Origin: a virus
Virus record (IMG/VR): IMGVR_UViG_3300032311_000142
Location: 1-27,595 of that record
Direction: 5' to 3' (one strand)
DNA length: 27,595 nt
Shown here in pieces: positions 7,857 through 15,154 of the stretch. The translations under genes were made by a program, and so were the position numbers. Position 1 is the stretch's first letter. The number at the start of each line of letters is the position of its first letter. The notes beneath the pieces were generated by a model, which saw nothing but the letters and a program-made list of their open reading frames with translations, was not told where the DNA came from and did no database searches.

Positions 7857-8594
7857 ATGAAAATACTTTTACTTGATATTGAATGTGCTCCTAACTTAGC
7901 AACTGTATGGGGTATATGGCAGCAGAACGTAGCCCTTAATCAATTGCTTGAATCATCGTACACGCTTTGCTATGCAGCCAAGTTTTATGGTGAGTCAAAG
8001 ATCATGTTTGATTCAATATATAAAACAGATCGTAAACATATGTTAAAAAGTATTCATGAGCTTATGGAAAAAGCTGATGTGATCGTACATTATAATGGCC
8101 TTAGGTTTGATATTCCTATGTTGAATAAAGAGTTCCTAGAGGCTGGAATGCCTCCTCCTAGCCCAGTAAAACACATTGACCTATTAAGAGTAGTAAAAAG
8201 TAATTTTAGATTTGTTTCTAATAAACTAGACTATGTATCTCAGCGATTGGGTTTAGGTAAAAAAACTGCACACGAAGGCCATGAGCTATGGTTGAAGGTT
8301 ATGAATAATGATCGTGCAGCATGGAAACGAATGGAAGAATACAATAAGAACGATGTCGTATTATTAGAAAAACTATACGATAGACTTAAAGGATGGATTA
8401 AAAATCATCCTAATCATAATGCGTATAATGAAGCTACTGTGTGTCCAAATTGCAGTTCAGGCAAATTACACAAGCGTGGTGAAGTAAGATCAAGAACATC
8501 TATATTCCAGCGTTACCAATGTCAAGGATGTGGTGCATGGTCTAGATCAAATACATCACATAAAGTAAGCAAAGAATCTCTTATTAACATTTAA
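7857..8594 (+). CDS. DnaQ-like 3'-5' exonuclease with C-terminal zinc ribbon
   Basis: 245 residues. The RNase H-fold exonuclease motifs are complete: Exo I LLDIE (Asp7, Glu9), Exo II HYNGLRFDIPML (Asp85) and Exo III YNKNDVVLLEKLY (Tyr162, Asp166). This is a DEDDy set like the proofreading domains of B-family polymerases and YprB-type nucleases. Residues ~196-225 add a zinc ribbon, CPNC...CQGCG, usually for nucleic-acid binding. It stands alone, not fused to a polymerase, between the endolysin and another large gene, with 28 nt upstream. DNA repair, end processing or host-DNA degradation are plausible; the substrate cannot be read from sequence. Confidence 0.82.
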   Translation: MKILLLDIECAPNLATVWGIWQQNVALNQLLESSYTLCYAAKFYGESKIMFDSIYKTDRKHMLKSIHELMEKADVIVHYNGLRFDIPMLNKEFLEAGMPPPSPVKHIDLLRVVKSNFRFVSNKLDYVSQRLGLGKKTAHEGHELWLKVMNNDRAAWKRMEEYNKNDVVLLEKLYDRLKGWIKNHPNHNAYNEATVCPNCSSGKLHKRGEVRSRTSIFQRYQCQGCGAWSRSNTSHKVSKESLINI

Positions 8595-8602
8595 GGACTC
8601 GT

Positions 8603-8776
8603 ATGTCTGGCGATATTCAAGCATTATGTAACAAAATTGTAGGAAAAACTATTGTCAGCTGTGAAGTAGATTTTGAATCTCAAACCATTTATCTTGAGTT
8701 TGATGATGCAAGTTTAGTGGAAATCTCTGGCGATAACTTAGATGTGTATACAGAATTTCAAGAACTAGATGACTAA
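8603..8776 (+). CDS. Small acidic protein, unknown
   Basis: 57 residues, from MSGDIQAL to FQELDD. It begins 8 nt after the exonuclease stop, with GGA upstream, and ends 8 nt before the next gene. It is strongly acidic, predicted as beta strands (KTIVSCEVDF, QTIYLEFDD, ASLVEISG) with two cysteines. No motif or family is recognised. It is called as a gene because it exactly fills the gap between two well supported genes on the same strand and has a sensible amino-acid composition. Confidence 0.6.
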   Translation: MSGDIQALCNKIVGKTIVSCEVDFESQTIYLEFDDASLVEISGDNLDVYTEFQELDD

Positions 8777-8784
8777 GGATTAAG

Positions 8785-10014
8785 ATGACGTTAGAAGATA
8801 TTTTATCTGGCAATATATATTTGCAAGATCCATCCAGAGGTGGGTTATCTGCAACCAATACTGTTACTCCAAGTTTTTCTATGGATACTCCTATTGAGCA
8901 AGCATATTCAAGATGGAAAAAATCAGATATACCATTTGCAAGACAATTGCGTGGCGAGCAAGTTAGTGTTAATGATTATGCTAAAGATTTAAATTATCAA
9001 CTTGAAGCATCACTAAAAGATCCTATGAATTTTTTAGGTACAACTAAATTAAAAGGCTTATCTAAAGGATTACTTGAAACTAAGATAGGTGAAAAAGGAT
9101 TTGATCCTCGTTTTGATCCTCGTGCTAAAGAACAATTAAAATTACAAAATCTTAAAACTATTGTTGAGCCTACTGGTAGACAAGATATTCCTAACGTATC
9201 ACTAGCAGACTTTGAAGGTAAGCCATTTATTACAAGTATGTCTGATAGAACTGCTGCTGGTAGTAGACTAGTGGGCATTAATGACACTATGCTTAATAGG
9301 CCTATTGATCTTAAGGGTGGCCAAGATTATATGTTTAATAATGCTGGTCAAATATGGGCATCTGGCCAAGCACCTGTCAAACAAATAATGAATAATGCTC
9401 AAACTATTAAACAGATTACTGGCCAAGATCCATTGTATATTCCTTGGAGGATGGCACCAAGTGGTGGTGATTTTGCACATATGACTGGTGAAACAATGCT
9501 GTCTTATGCTGACTCTTCATTAGGCAAATCAGATAAGAAGCAAATGGATAAACTTATTAATAAACTTATTCCATCTTGGAAGGGTGTAAGCAACCCAGAG
9601 TCTATTGATCAGTACAGGGCTGCTCCAGATGCTGTTAGAAAGCAATTAAAAGGCCTCCTAGACGTTGAATTTAGAGATAAGGGTGGTATTGGCTTAGGCG
9701 AAGCAAGATTATCTGTAGCTGATCCAAAACAACTAATAGCACCAGATGCTGGCATTATGAATATTGGTAAGATTTATGCTGATCAACCAGTCATTATGAA
9801 TTCTGGCCATCCATCATATCCTAGAGGTATTGCTGGTGAAGGTATTGGTAGATTAGAAAAACAACACAATATATTTGAATTATTACCACAAGTAGCACAA
9901 GACAGAAAAATACTAGACCCATTAAATCCATCTCAGACAGATATAAGGGCATTGCAAATGAAACCTTATGCTGGAATTATTACTTCAGATCTTCTTAAGA
10001 AACTTGGGTATTAA
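8785..10014 (+). CDS. Large phage protein of unknown function, virion-associated candidate
   Basis: 409 residues, starting 7 nt after AAGGA. The central region (~140-330) has the look of a folded domain, with conserved-looking stretches FITSMSDRTAAGS, PIDLKGGQDYMF, IWASGQAPVKQIM and DFAHMTGETMLSYA. I recall this type of sequence from large polyvalent proteins and virion-associated proteins of environmental phages, but not a function. The N-terminus (residues 1-80) is polar and unlike the rest. It is the last plus-strand gene of the left block and converges with the minus block, overlapping the first minus gene by 20 nt. No terminator separates them. Confidence 0.6.
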   Translation: MTLEDILSGNIYLQDPSRGGLSATNTVTPSFSMDTPIEQAYSRWKKSDIPFARQLRGEQVSVNDYAKDLNYQLEASLKDPMNFLGTTKLKGLSKGLLETKIGEKGFDPRFDPRAKEQLKLQNLKTIVEPTGRQDIPNVSLADFEGKPFITSMSDRTAAGSRLVGINDTMLNRPIDLKGGQDYMFNNAGQIWASGQAPVKQIMNNAQTIKQITGQDPLYIPWRMAPSGGDFAHMTGETMLSYADSSLGKSDKKQMDKLINKLIPSWKGVSNPESIDQYRAAPDAVRKQLKGLLDVEFRDKGGIGLGEARLSVADPKQLIAPDAGIMNIGKIYADQPVIMNSGHPSYPRGIAGEGIGRLEKQHNIFELLPQVAQDRKILDPLNPSQTDIRALQMKPYAGIITSDLLKKLGY

Positions 10015-10195
10015 ATAAATATTCAGAACTAAAATCATCTGACATATGTTGATCAAAATTATTTAATAGCCATTGACGCACTTCAGTTTCATTAACCTTT
10101 GTAATACTAGACATTACACAATATGTTTCATGTAATGTAAGAGCCTCAAGCATATGCTGAGGCATCTTAATTTCAGTATTTACAATAGGTGACAT
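9995..10195 (-). CDS. Small protein, unknown
   Basis: 66 residues with a plausible helical, mildly acidic composition (EVRQWLLNNFDQHMSDDF). Its start is fused to the stop of the upstream DUF3310 gene (TAATG), so translation is probably coupled. It is the last gene of the minus operon and overlaps the end of the plus-strand gene by 20 nt. No family is recognised. Support comes from tiling: nothing else covers 10015-10195. Confidence 0.5.
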   Translation of the reverse strand: MSPIVNTEIKMPQHMLEALTLHETYCVMSSITKVNETEVRQWLLNNFDQHMSDDFSSEYLFNTQVS

Positions 10196-10470
10196 TATTC
10201 GTCATCAAATCTTTGAAGCTGAGCTTCAACTTCAGGTGAATTAACAGCATCTACAGCCCTTATTACCTCAATCAACTTATTCTTAAACCATTCTGATTTA
10301 GCAAGATCTTCTTCTACGTTACCCTTAAATGGATAGCGTAAATCATACTTCATCTTACTACCTTTTAAATATCCTACAAACTCTTCATCAGTAAGTCTAG
10401 ATTCAATAATATCTATTGTTTCTAAACCTTTAATATTATAGTGTTTTGGGTGATTTACATTATCTGACAT
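10195..10470 (-). CDS. DUF3310 family protein
   Basis: 91 residues. The N-terminal NHPKHYN followed by GLETIDIIESRLTDEEFVGYLKGSKMKYDLRYPFKG, and the later DLAKSEWFKNKLIEVI, are the hallmark pattern of the phage DUF3310 family. Members are sometimes auto-annotated as nucleotide kinases without good evidence. The usual family length is 60-120 residues, so this is complete. An AGGAGC ribosome site lies at the end of the upstream 38-residue gene. The family is frequent in early or nucleotide-metabolism regions of tailed phages; its biochemical function is not known to me. Confidence 0.85.
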   Translation of the reverse strand: MSDNVNHPKHYNIKGLETIDIIESRLTDEEFVGYLKGSKMKYDLRYPFKGNVEEDLAKSEWFKNKLIEVIRAVDAVNSPEVEAQLQRFDDE

Positions 10471-10471
10471 A

Positions 10472-10588
10472 CTAGCTCCTTAAAAACATTAAATTAATCA
10501 TTTCATATGTACCATATACCATCCAAAATATGCTACCTATGACTAATGCCCATACTATCCAATCAATTACTTTTTCAATTAAACCCAT
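10472..10588 (-). CDS. Single-TM micropeptide
   Basis: 38 residues, MGLIEKVIDWIVWALVIGSI then FWMVYGTYEM and a short tail ending FLRS. It is one membrane helix with a Trp-rich N-terminal interface. It overlaps the upstream gene's stop by 10 nt and carries the AGGAGC ribosome site of the downstream DUF3310 gene in its own last codons, so it is read as part of the operon. Function unknown; phage membrane micropeptides of this size often act on host envelope functions, but nothing here shows that. Confidence 0.55.
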   Translation of the reverse strand: MGLIEKVIDWIVWALVIGSIFWMVYGTYEMINLMFLRS

Positions 10589-10827
10589 TTTCCATATTCC
10601 CTGCCAACCTTAACAGACACATAAACTCTATTTTTAAAGCGTTTATCTAATTCATTATTATAAGTCCACTTTGGTAATATAAAATAGCCTTGACTTTCTA
10701 AGTACTTCAGTCTAGTCCTATTAGTTGCACAGCCTTGAATAATGTCTTTTATGCTGCAATCTTTATTGTTTTGTATGTAATTGACAATAAACTTAGCCTG
10801 CCTTGCATCATCTAATTTGGTGTACAC
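10579..10827 (-). CDS. Small winged-helix-like protein, unknown
   Basis: 82 residues from a GTG start that lies 6 nt after AGGAG. The helix-turn-helix-like region CSIKDIIQGCATNRTRLKYLESQGYFILPKW suggests a winged helix used to bind DNA or as a small adaptor: a helix, a second helix for recognition, then a beta wing. The C-terminus is basic. It overlaps the FkbM gene by 16 nt. A role in regulation is possible, but no family is recognised. Confidence 0.5.
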   Translation of the reverse strand: MYTKLDDARQAKFIVNYIQNNKDCSIKDIIQGCATNRTRLKYLESQGYFILPKWTYNNELDKRFKNRVYVSVKVGREYGKWV

Positions 10828-11405
10828 AACTCACTCCTAATATATTTCAAAATACCATAATTATAACCACGCATTGTACACTCAATTAGCGTATAGTCAA
10901 GTAATAATTCATCTATACGTCTACGATTGTATGCACTATGAAACTCTATAAGAAAGACTATAGGAAAGTGCACTAAGTTTTCAAGTATCTCAATCTCTGC
11001 ACCCTCTGTATCAATCTTAATGATGTCACAAGCTGGAAGATGTTTGGCTGACATTACCTTTACTATCTCACCTTCTTTGGCCTGTTCTTCGCCTGCAAAC
11101 ATACTAGCTTCACCACAGTTATGAAGGCCATAATACATCTGACGTTCACCATCTTCTTTACCTATAGCAAAGTTCCTAATGGCTATATCAGTACCTGCTG
11201 TATTTTGTCTAAGCAAATTAAAGTTTTCTTTTATAGGCTCATAACAATCTATCTTTGGTCGTTCAAAGTACTCATGTGCCCAAACTGCAAATCCACCTAC
11301 GTTAGCACCAATATCTATAATGTATGGTTCTTTCATAGCACCAATAGCATATTCACCTTGAAATATTTTACCTACATGACTAATCATATTATTAGGAATA
11401 ATCAT
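10812..11405 (-). CDS. FkbM-family SAM-dependent methyltransferase
   Basis: 197 residues. The SAM-binding motif I is YIIDIGANVGGFAVWA (31-39 core), motif II has CYEPIKENFNLL with acidic Glu56, and the FkbM signature CDIIKIDTEGAEIEILENL lies at ~126-143. FkbM enzymes put methyl groups on sugar hydroxyls or other small acceptors. The family is usually 150-260 residues, so this is full length. It shares ATGA with the upstream oxygenase gene and sits in a cassette with two 2OG-Fe(II) oxygenases and a glycosyltransferase. This suggests modification of a glycan or of a glycosylated virion or envelope component. The acceptor is unknown. Confidence 0.88.
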   Translation of the reverse strand: MIIPNNMISHVGKIFQGEYAIGAMKEPYIIDIGANVGGFAVWAHEYFERPKIDCYEPIKENFNLLRQNTAGTDIAIRNFAIGKEDGERQMYYGLHNCGEASMFAGEEQAKEGEIVKVMSAKHLPACDIIKIDTEGAEIEILENLVHFPIVFLIEFHSAYNRRRIDELLLDYTLIECTMRGYNYGILKYIRSELCTPN

Positions 11406-11947
11406 ACATTATTATCAATAACAAAAATATAATTAACTACTCTTCTTATATTGTTACCTGTAGGAGGTGTTGCTCTATGTTCTATATTAGATCTAAATAA
11501 AATAGCATCACCTGCTGTAGGCTTATAACTTTTAATACCTTCATCTGTTTTAAATACAGTATCACCATCAGAGTCATCTACAAAGTAAAGTAAAGTATAA
11601 TAGTTATCAAACTTAGTATCAGTATGCCAACTTTTTTCTAAATCCTCTGGAGTATAGCTTTGTACTGGTAAAAAATTAGTTTTAATTCTATGAAGAAGTT
11701 TTATATCAGTACCTATTCTTTCATTTAATAATTTTATTAAATAGGTAAAAAAATGTATATATCTACAAATTACATGACCTTCTTGTATAGTTCCATGTGT
11801 AAATTGGTAAATATTATCTTCAGTATCATGTTCATAAGAACTATGTTTATTAAACCCCCAAGCAAAGTCATGTGAGTCTAAAAGTTCTTTTATTTTAATT
11901 TTAAACTCTTCAGAACCTAAATCTTTTAAATATATAAATTTATCCAT
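11402..11947 (-). CDS. 2-oxoglutarate/Fe(II)-dependent dioxygenase (prolyl-hydroxylase-like fold)
   Basis: 181 residues. The iron triad is His108 and Asp110 in SWHTDTKFD and His157 in NIEHRATPP. Arg168 or Arg169 (NIRRVVNYIFV) is in place to bind the 2-oxoglutarate carboxylate. GDAILFRSNIEHR is the typical strand before the distal His. Such enzymes hydroxylate a C-H bond using O2 and 2-oxoglutarate. Phage homologues are common in marine and freshwater viruses, with substrates mostly unknown. It starts 1 nt inside the upstream unknown gene's stop region and overlaps FkbM by ATGA. Local base composition is strikingly A+T-rich. Confidence 0.85.
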   Translation of the reverse strand: MDKFIYLKDLGSEEFKIKIKELLDSHDFAWGFNKHSSYEHDTEDNIYQFTHGTIQEGHVICRYIHFFTYLIKLLNERIGTDIKLLHRIKTNFLPVQSYTPEDLEKSWHTDTKFDNYYTLLYFVDDSDGDTVFKTDEGIKSYKPTAGDAILFRSNIEHRATPPTGNNIRRVVNYIFVIDNNV

Positions 11948-12681
11948 TATTTACTTCCAAATCCAAAAGGACATTTCTTTTTAGACTCTTGATCATCTAT
12001 TACTTTTTTATATTTATTATAGTTAAGACTAAAAGCAATTTGAGGTACTTTATTTTTATTCCATTCATTTATTGATATTACATGGTATTTAAATTCAATT
12101 TCTTTTTCTGTAAGAGGTATAAATTGAAGTATAGGACTATTAAATTTTAATATAGTTTCAAAGTTTTTTTCCATATCAACAAACATATTAACATTAGTAC
12201 CTGATTGGTATTTAAAATTAAGTATACCTTCTGGAATAAAAAAAGGTTCTTGAAGTTTAAAATTCCAAAAGGGTTTTTGAACTACCCAATTAATAGCTTC
12301 TTTTGTTTTTAACAACCAAGGTGAGTTTAATTTAATATGTTTATACTGTTTAGGATCAGCATAAGTTTTCCATTGTTCTTCTGGGTGTGGACTTACAGGA
12401 GTTTCCCTATCTGCAGGATAAGAAGTTAAATTTCCATTCTCTGCATTAATAATAAACTCTGTCCATAAAGGCATAATAAAACTATTTTTATATAGATCAA
12501 TAATGCCAGAACATTGTTTAATAGTTGACTCTTTTATAATACTATGGCCATAACTATTAGGTGTATTTTTAAACCACTCAGGCCAGTGTTTAGATGCTCG
12601 TTCTATTGGTGATAAATTAATATATTTTTCATCAGTAACAAAAGCATCTACTATTATTTTATTTCTTTTAAAGAAAAACAT
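11947..12681 (-). CDS. Unknown protein between two dioxygenase genes
   Basis: 244 residues, starting 6 nt after AGGAG. It is rich in aromatic residues and Lys/Asn. Recognisable segments are RASKHWPEWFKNTPNSYG near the N-terminus, IIDLYKNSFIMPLWTEFII at ~60-78 and FKYHVISINEWNKN near the C-terminus. I recall similar 220-260 residue proteins beside 2OG-Fe(II) oxygenase genes in cyanophage genomes (one such group is DUF6065), but the assignment is not secure. There is no Fe triad, Walker or SAM motif. It is probably a partner of the flanking enzymes, judged only by its position. G+C is very low. Confidence 0.6.
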   Translation of the reverse strand: MFFFKRNKIIVDAFVTDEKYINLSPIERASKHWPEWFKNTPNSYGHSIIKESTIKQCSGIIDLYKNSFIMPLWTEFIINAENGNLTSYPADRETPVSPHPEEQWKTYADPKQYKHIKLNSPWLLKTKEAINWVVQKPFWNFKLQEPFFIPEGILNFKYQSGTNVNMFVDMEKNFETILKFNSPILQFIPLTEKEIEFKYHVISINEWNKNKVPQIAFSLNYNKYKKVIDDQESKKKCPFGFGSK

Positions 12682-12683
12682 TA

Positions 12684-13346
12684 TTACTCCTTAAAGTATT
12701 TAGTAACATCAAATTCAAAGTTACCAGATACAGAGATTCTGTAATCATCAGATGTATAAAAAGGATATACTTGATGATTTAAATTAGCTGGAAATACTAT
12801 TAGTCTATTGTTCCATCTTTTATCTGCTGGTATTTGAAATGTTTCTATTTGGTTATTGGGACTATAAAATACAAACTGAAAATTAGCAGGGTAGCATGAA
12901 TTAGAATTTATACTAGAAGGTCTAGCCATTTCTTCATTTATATCATAAGGTATATTTATCCATAGTACAAAACTAAATGTACCACTATGTATATGAAGTG
13001 GATTAAACTCATGTTTTTTCATAAAGTTTACCCAAACTTTTGTAAGACTATAAGGAAAGAACTCTTTATTAATAGCAACATCATGAACAACTCCTACTCT
13101 TTCTTGAAGTTCTATAATATAAGGTTTAATAAGATTTGAAATATTTTTTTTAGAAACAGTTAATGTATATTCATTTTCTAAATTACCTGCTAAATCTTTA
13201 TGAAAAACAGCAGTTTCAAAATTTTCTTGTATTGTTTTTATTTCATTTTTAATTGGTTTTAGTTCTTCTTCAGTAAGTTCTACCTGTAAAAACCCTACAC
13301 GATTTCCTAAATTTCCTATGTTATAATTATGTATTTTAATAGTCAT
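12684..13346 (-). CDS. Putative 2OG-Fe(II) oxygenase (phage type)
   Basis: 220 residues. Candidate iron ligands are His118 and His120 in NPLHIHSGTFSFVLWI and the distal His191 in FPANLNHQVYPF. Arg203 in DDYRISVSGNFEF is the likely 2-oxoglutarate anchor. The pattern 'HxH-SG-...-FP..L.H.V.P....R.S.S.N' is that of the phage 2OG-FeII_Oxy_5 group, which departs from the classical HxD. The N-terminal 90 residues are a variable helical region. There is no Shine-Dalgarno sequence before the ATG, unlike its neighbours, and a 26-nt A+T-rich gap separates it from the upstream glycosyltransferase. Confidence 0.72.
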   Translation of the reverse strand: MTIKIHNYNIGNLGNRVGFLQVELTEEELKPIKNEIKTIQENFETAVFHKDLAGNLENEYTLTVSKKNISNLIKPYIIELQERVGVVHDVAINKEFFPYSLTKVWVNFMKKHEFNPLHIHSGTFSFVLWINIPYDINEEMARPSSINSNSCYPANFQFVFYSPNNQIETFQIPADKRWNNRLIVFPANLNHQVYPFYTSDDYRISVSGNFEFDVTKYFKE

Positions 13347-13372
13347 TTATTATTTTTTACATATAAAAATCA

Positions 13373-14104
13373 TTATACAAGTCTACCACTAAATTGATAA
13401 GTACCTGTGTGTCCTAGTTGAGCCCATGCTGCACCCCAAACTTTTATACCATTATCACGAGCTAATTTACAGAAATGATAATCTTCACTTAATAAATGAT
13501 TTTGCTCATCTATGCTAGTGGTAAAATATTCTGTAATCTTATCACCCATATTTGAATTGTCATTAACATCATTCATATTATGTTTATAAGATGGACATTT
13601 ATCTTTTAACTTTTCAAATACCTCACGTTTAATTAACATAAATCCAGTACCGCCATGTTTAATTTCAAATGGTTTATCTAATGGCACTAACTGTGACTTA
13701 ACATCGCCAACCATGTTTACTACATACTCACCTGTAAAATATTTTAGTTGATCCTGTGGCACTTTCTTTTCAATAGCATAAGCCACACCACCCCAGTTAA
13801 TTTCTTTTTTAGGGTACAGGCCACATATAATTTCTACGTCAGAATCAATCATCTTTAATAAATGCTGTGCTTCAAATTGAATGTCAGCATCAATAAACAT
13901 TAAGTGTGTAGCATCGCCCTTTAAGAAGTCATTCACCAAAGTATTGCGACCTCTAGTAATAAGGCTTTCATTATAAAGAAATGAAAAGTATGCCTCTATG
14001 TCTTTAGCATTTAGCCATGCTTGCAGTTTAAGCATAGATTCTAGATAAGTACCATAACATAATCCACCATACATAGGTGTTGCAATAAATAAATTTGTTT
14101 TCAT
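13373..14104 (-). CDS. Glycosyltransferase-like protein (GT-A fold)
   Basis: 243 residues. It begins TNLFIATPMYGGLCYGTY, has RGRNTLVNDFL at ~51-61 and the metal/nucleotide-sugar motif LMFIDADIQF with Asp72-x-Asp74. These are features of GT-A family transferases. The region IICGLYPKKEINW and the GFMLIKREVFEKL strand also fit. It would move a sugar from a nucleotide donor to an unknown acceptor. An AAGGAAG ribosome site and ATGA overlap link it to the upstream lipoprotein gene. With FkbM and the two oxygenases it forms a likely glycan or protein modification set. Confidence 0.75.
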   Translation of the reverse strand: MKTNLFIATPMYGGLCYGTYLESMLKLQAWLNAKDIEAYFSFLYNESLITRGRNTLVNDFLKGDATHLMFIDADIQFEAQHLLKMIDSDVEIICGLYPKKEINWGGVAYAIEKKVPQDQLKYFTGEYVVNMVGDVKSQLVPLDKPFEIKHGGTGFMLIKREVFEKLKDKCPSYKHNMNDVNDNSNMGDKITEYFTTSIDEQNHLLSEDYHFCKLARDNGIKVWGAAWAQLGHTGTYQFSGRLV

Positions 14105-14238
14105 TTAACTTCCTTTTGTTTTTCTTTATAAACGTCTATAGCTTTATTAGTAATAACAGTTGATGCAACATTTAACGCAATGTCTGCACATCCACTAATG
14201 CCCAATAGGATAAAGATTACTATTATATTTTTTAACAT
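14101..14238 (-). CDS. Small lipoprotein
   Basis: 45 residues. The N-terminus MLKNIIVIFILLGISGC is a lipoprotein signal ending in a lipobox (ISGC, lipidated Cys17). The mature part is only 29 residues (CADIALNVASTVITNKAIDV then a charged KEKQKEVK tail), forming one amphipathic helix. Size and topology resemble outer-membrane spanin subunits (Rz1), although Rz1 proteins are often Pro-rich and this is not. The gene overlaps the upstream 77-residue gene by 44 nt and shares ATGA with the glycosyltransferase. It is two genes downstream of a SleB-like wall hydrolase. Confidence 0.65.
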   Translation of the reverse strand: MLKNIIVIFILLGISGCADIALNVASTVITNKAIDVYKEKQKEVK

Positions 14239-14428
14239 TAGTTACCTTAATAATATTTTTTGTATCTGGAATTAATGGGATAATGGTTACATTATGTAAT
14301 TTAGATTTTAAATCTTTAAACCAAGACATTTCTGTTGGCTCTGAAGTCATCAGTCCAGACCATACAAGTGCACCTGTACTATCATATTCTTCCACTAAAA
14401 ATGCAATTGGCTTAGTCACAGAATACAA
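14195..14428 (-). CDS. Small protein, unknown
   Basis: 77 residues if read from the TTG at 14428, 74 from the GTG at 14419. AGGAAGG lies 1 nt from the TTG and 10 nt from the GTG, so the start is uncertain. It has a beta-rich pattern (KPIAFLVEEYDSTGALVWSG, NVTIIPLIP) and no motif I can name. It overlaps the SleB-like gene by 17 nt upstream and the lipoprotein gene by 44 nt downstream. Function unknown. Confidence 0.5.
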   Translation of the reverse strand: MYSVTKPIAFLVEEYDSTGALVWSGLMTSEPTEMSWFKDLKSKLHNVTIIPLIPDTKNIIKVTNVKKYNSNLYPIGH

Positions 14429-14783
14429 GCCTTCCTATTTTAATATTACAGTTTTTCCATCCAGTTGGTGTTGAAATACTATCATCATAAAAATGTAATT
14501 TTTTAGGTACAGGATTTTTATATTTATTAAATACAATGGCATCAACTGCTAATGATTTAATTTCAAGATAACGTTTCTTATCAACTTCATCATGAGATGT
14601 ATCTGTTATTCCTTGAAACTGTCCCTCAGCGTAAGAAACCTCACACGAGTCCTTTCCATACCCTGCCTTAATGCGTTGACGTATAATATTCATAACAGCA
14701 ATAATTTCTTGCTGAGTTCCTGCTTCATGGTATGCAGCGTGTGCATAACAACTCATGTACAAATCTAGTGTATTAATGTCCAT
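14412..14783 (-). CDS. SleB-like cell wall hydrolase (Hydrolase_2)
   Basis: 123 residues. The motif AAYHEAGTQQEIIAVMNIIRQR places catalytic Glu20 in the 'EA' motif of the SleB/CwlJ family. CEVSYAEGQFQGI (47-59) is the conserved 'CEVV...GQFS' element and KKLHFYDD (~95-101) the late 'YFH' strand. These enzymes are N-acetylmuramyl-glucosamine hydrolases or lytic transglycosylases, known from spore germination and also found in phages. There is no signal peptide, and the domain is short but complete. It lies on the early strand, away from the holin-endolysin pair, next to a small lipoprotein. It may be a second lysis enzyme or a wall-remodelling protein. Confidence 0.8.
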   Translation of the reverse strand: MDINTLDLYMSCYAHAAYHEAGTQQEIIAVMNIIRQRIKAGYGKDSCEVSYAEGQFQGITDTSHDEVDKKRYLEIKSLAVDAIVFNKYKNPVPKKLHFYDDSISTPTGWKNCNIKIGRLVFCD

Positions 14784-15057
14784 AATTAAGTTCTATAAAT
14801 TTAATAAGTTCTTTGTTCTTAACTTTATTAGCAATCATTTTTCTAACATAGTCTATATCATAATTTGAAAATATTAAACATAAATCTCTTAGCTGGTTTG
14901 ACTTGCACCATAAAAAAAATAATGCTGACTTTTGATCACTACCATAACCATTCATTGCATCATCTACAGCTTTAAGCAATATAGCGTGTAATAATCTTGA
15001 CTCTGGTGTAATAGATAATTCTTCATTAACAGATGTCTTTATGTCAAACTTATGCAT
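14773..15057 (-). CDS. Small protein, unknown
   Basis: 94 residues, mainly helical (ESRLLHAILLKAVDDAMNG, DIDYVRKMIANKVKNKELI), with an overall charge near neutral. It overlaps the SleB-like gene by 11 nt. It is the first gene of the minus-strand group 15057-9995 and no clear Shine-Dalgarno is seen upstream. The 97-nt gap to pqqA would hold its promoter. The ESRLLHAILLKAVDD stretch is familiar from phage early-region proteins, but I know no function. Confidence 0.55.
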   Translation of the reverse strand: MHKFDIKTSVNEELSITPESRLLHAILLKAVDDAMNGYGSDQKSALFFLWCKSNQLRDLCLIFSNYDIDYVRKMIANKVKNKELIKFIELNYGH

Positions 15058-15081
15058 AGCTATTTGTCATGATTTTCTCTA

Positions 15082-15110
15082 TTTATAGTCAACTAATACA
15101 AGAGTATAAT
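15082..15110 (+). promoter_or_regulatory. Sigma-70-like promoter for the PqqA gene
   Basis: TATAAT at 15105-15110 is a perfect -10 box. TTTATA at 15082-15087 is a 4/6 match to the -35 box at 17-nt spacing. Transcription would start near 15117, giving a ~38-nt leader before the ATG at 15155. The hexamers are seen; activity is inferred. Confidence 0.6.
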
Positions 15111-15154
15111 ACCACTTAATGGCATAAGCCAGAAAACTTTTAAGGATTAATATT

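Noticed and set aside
10195-10470. Nucleotide kinase annotation for the DUF3310 gene
   Set aside because: The family is often labelled this way, but no P-loop or kinase motif is present in the 91 residues.
15058-15154. Clear divergent promoter for the minus-strand gene at 15057
   Set aside because: TATAAA and TTGACT elements occur on the minus strand but not at workable spacing, so no promoter was called for that side.
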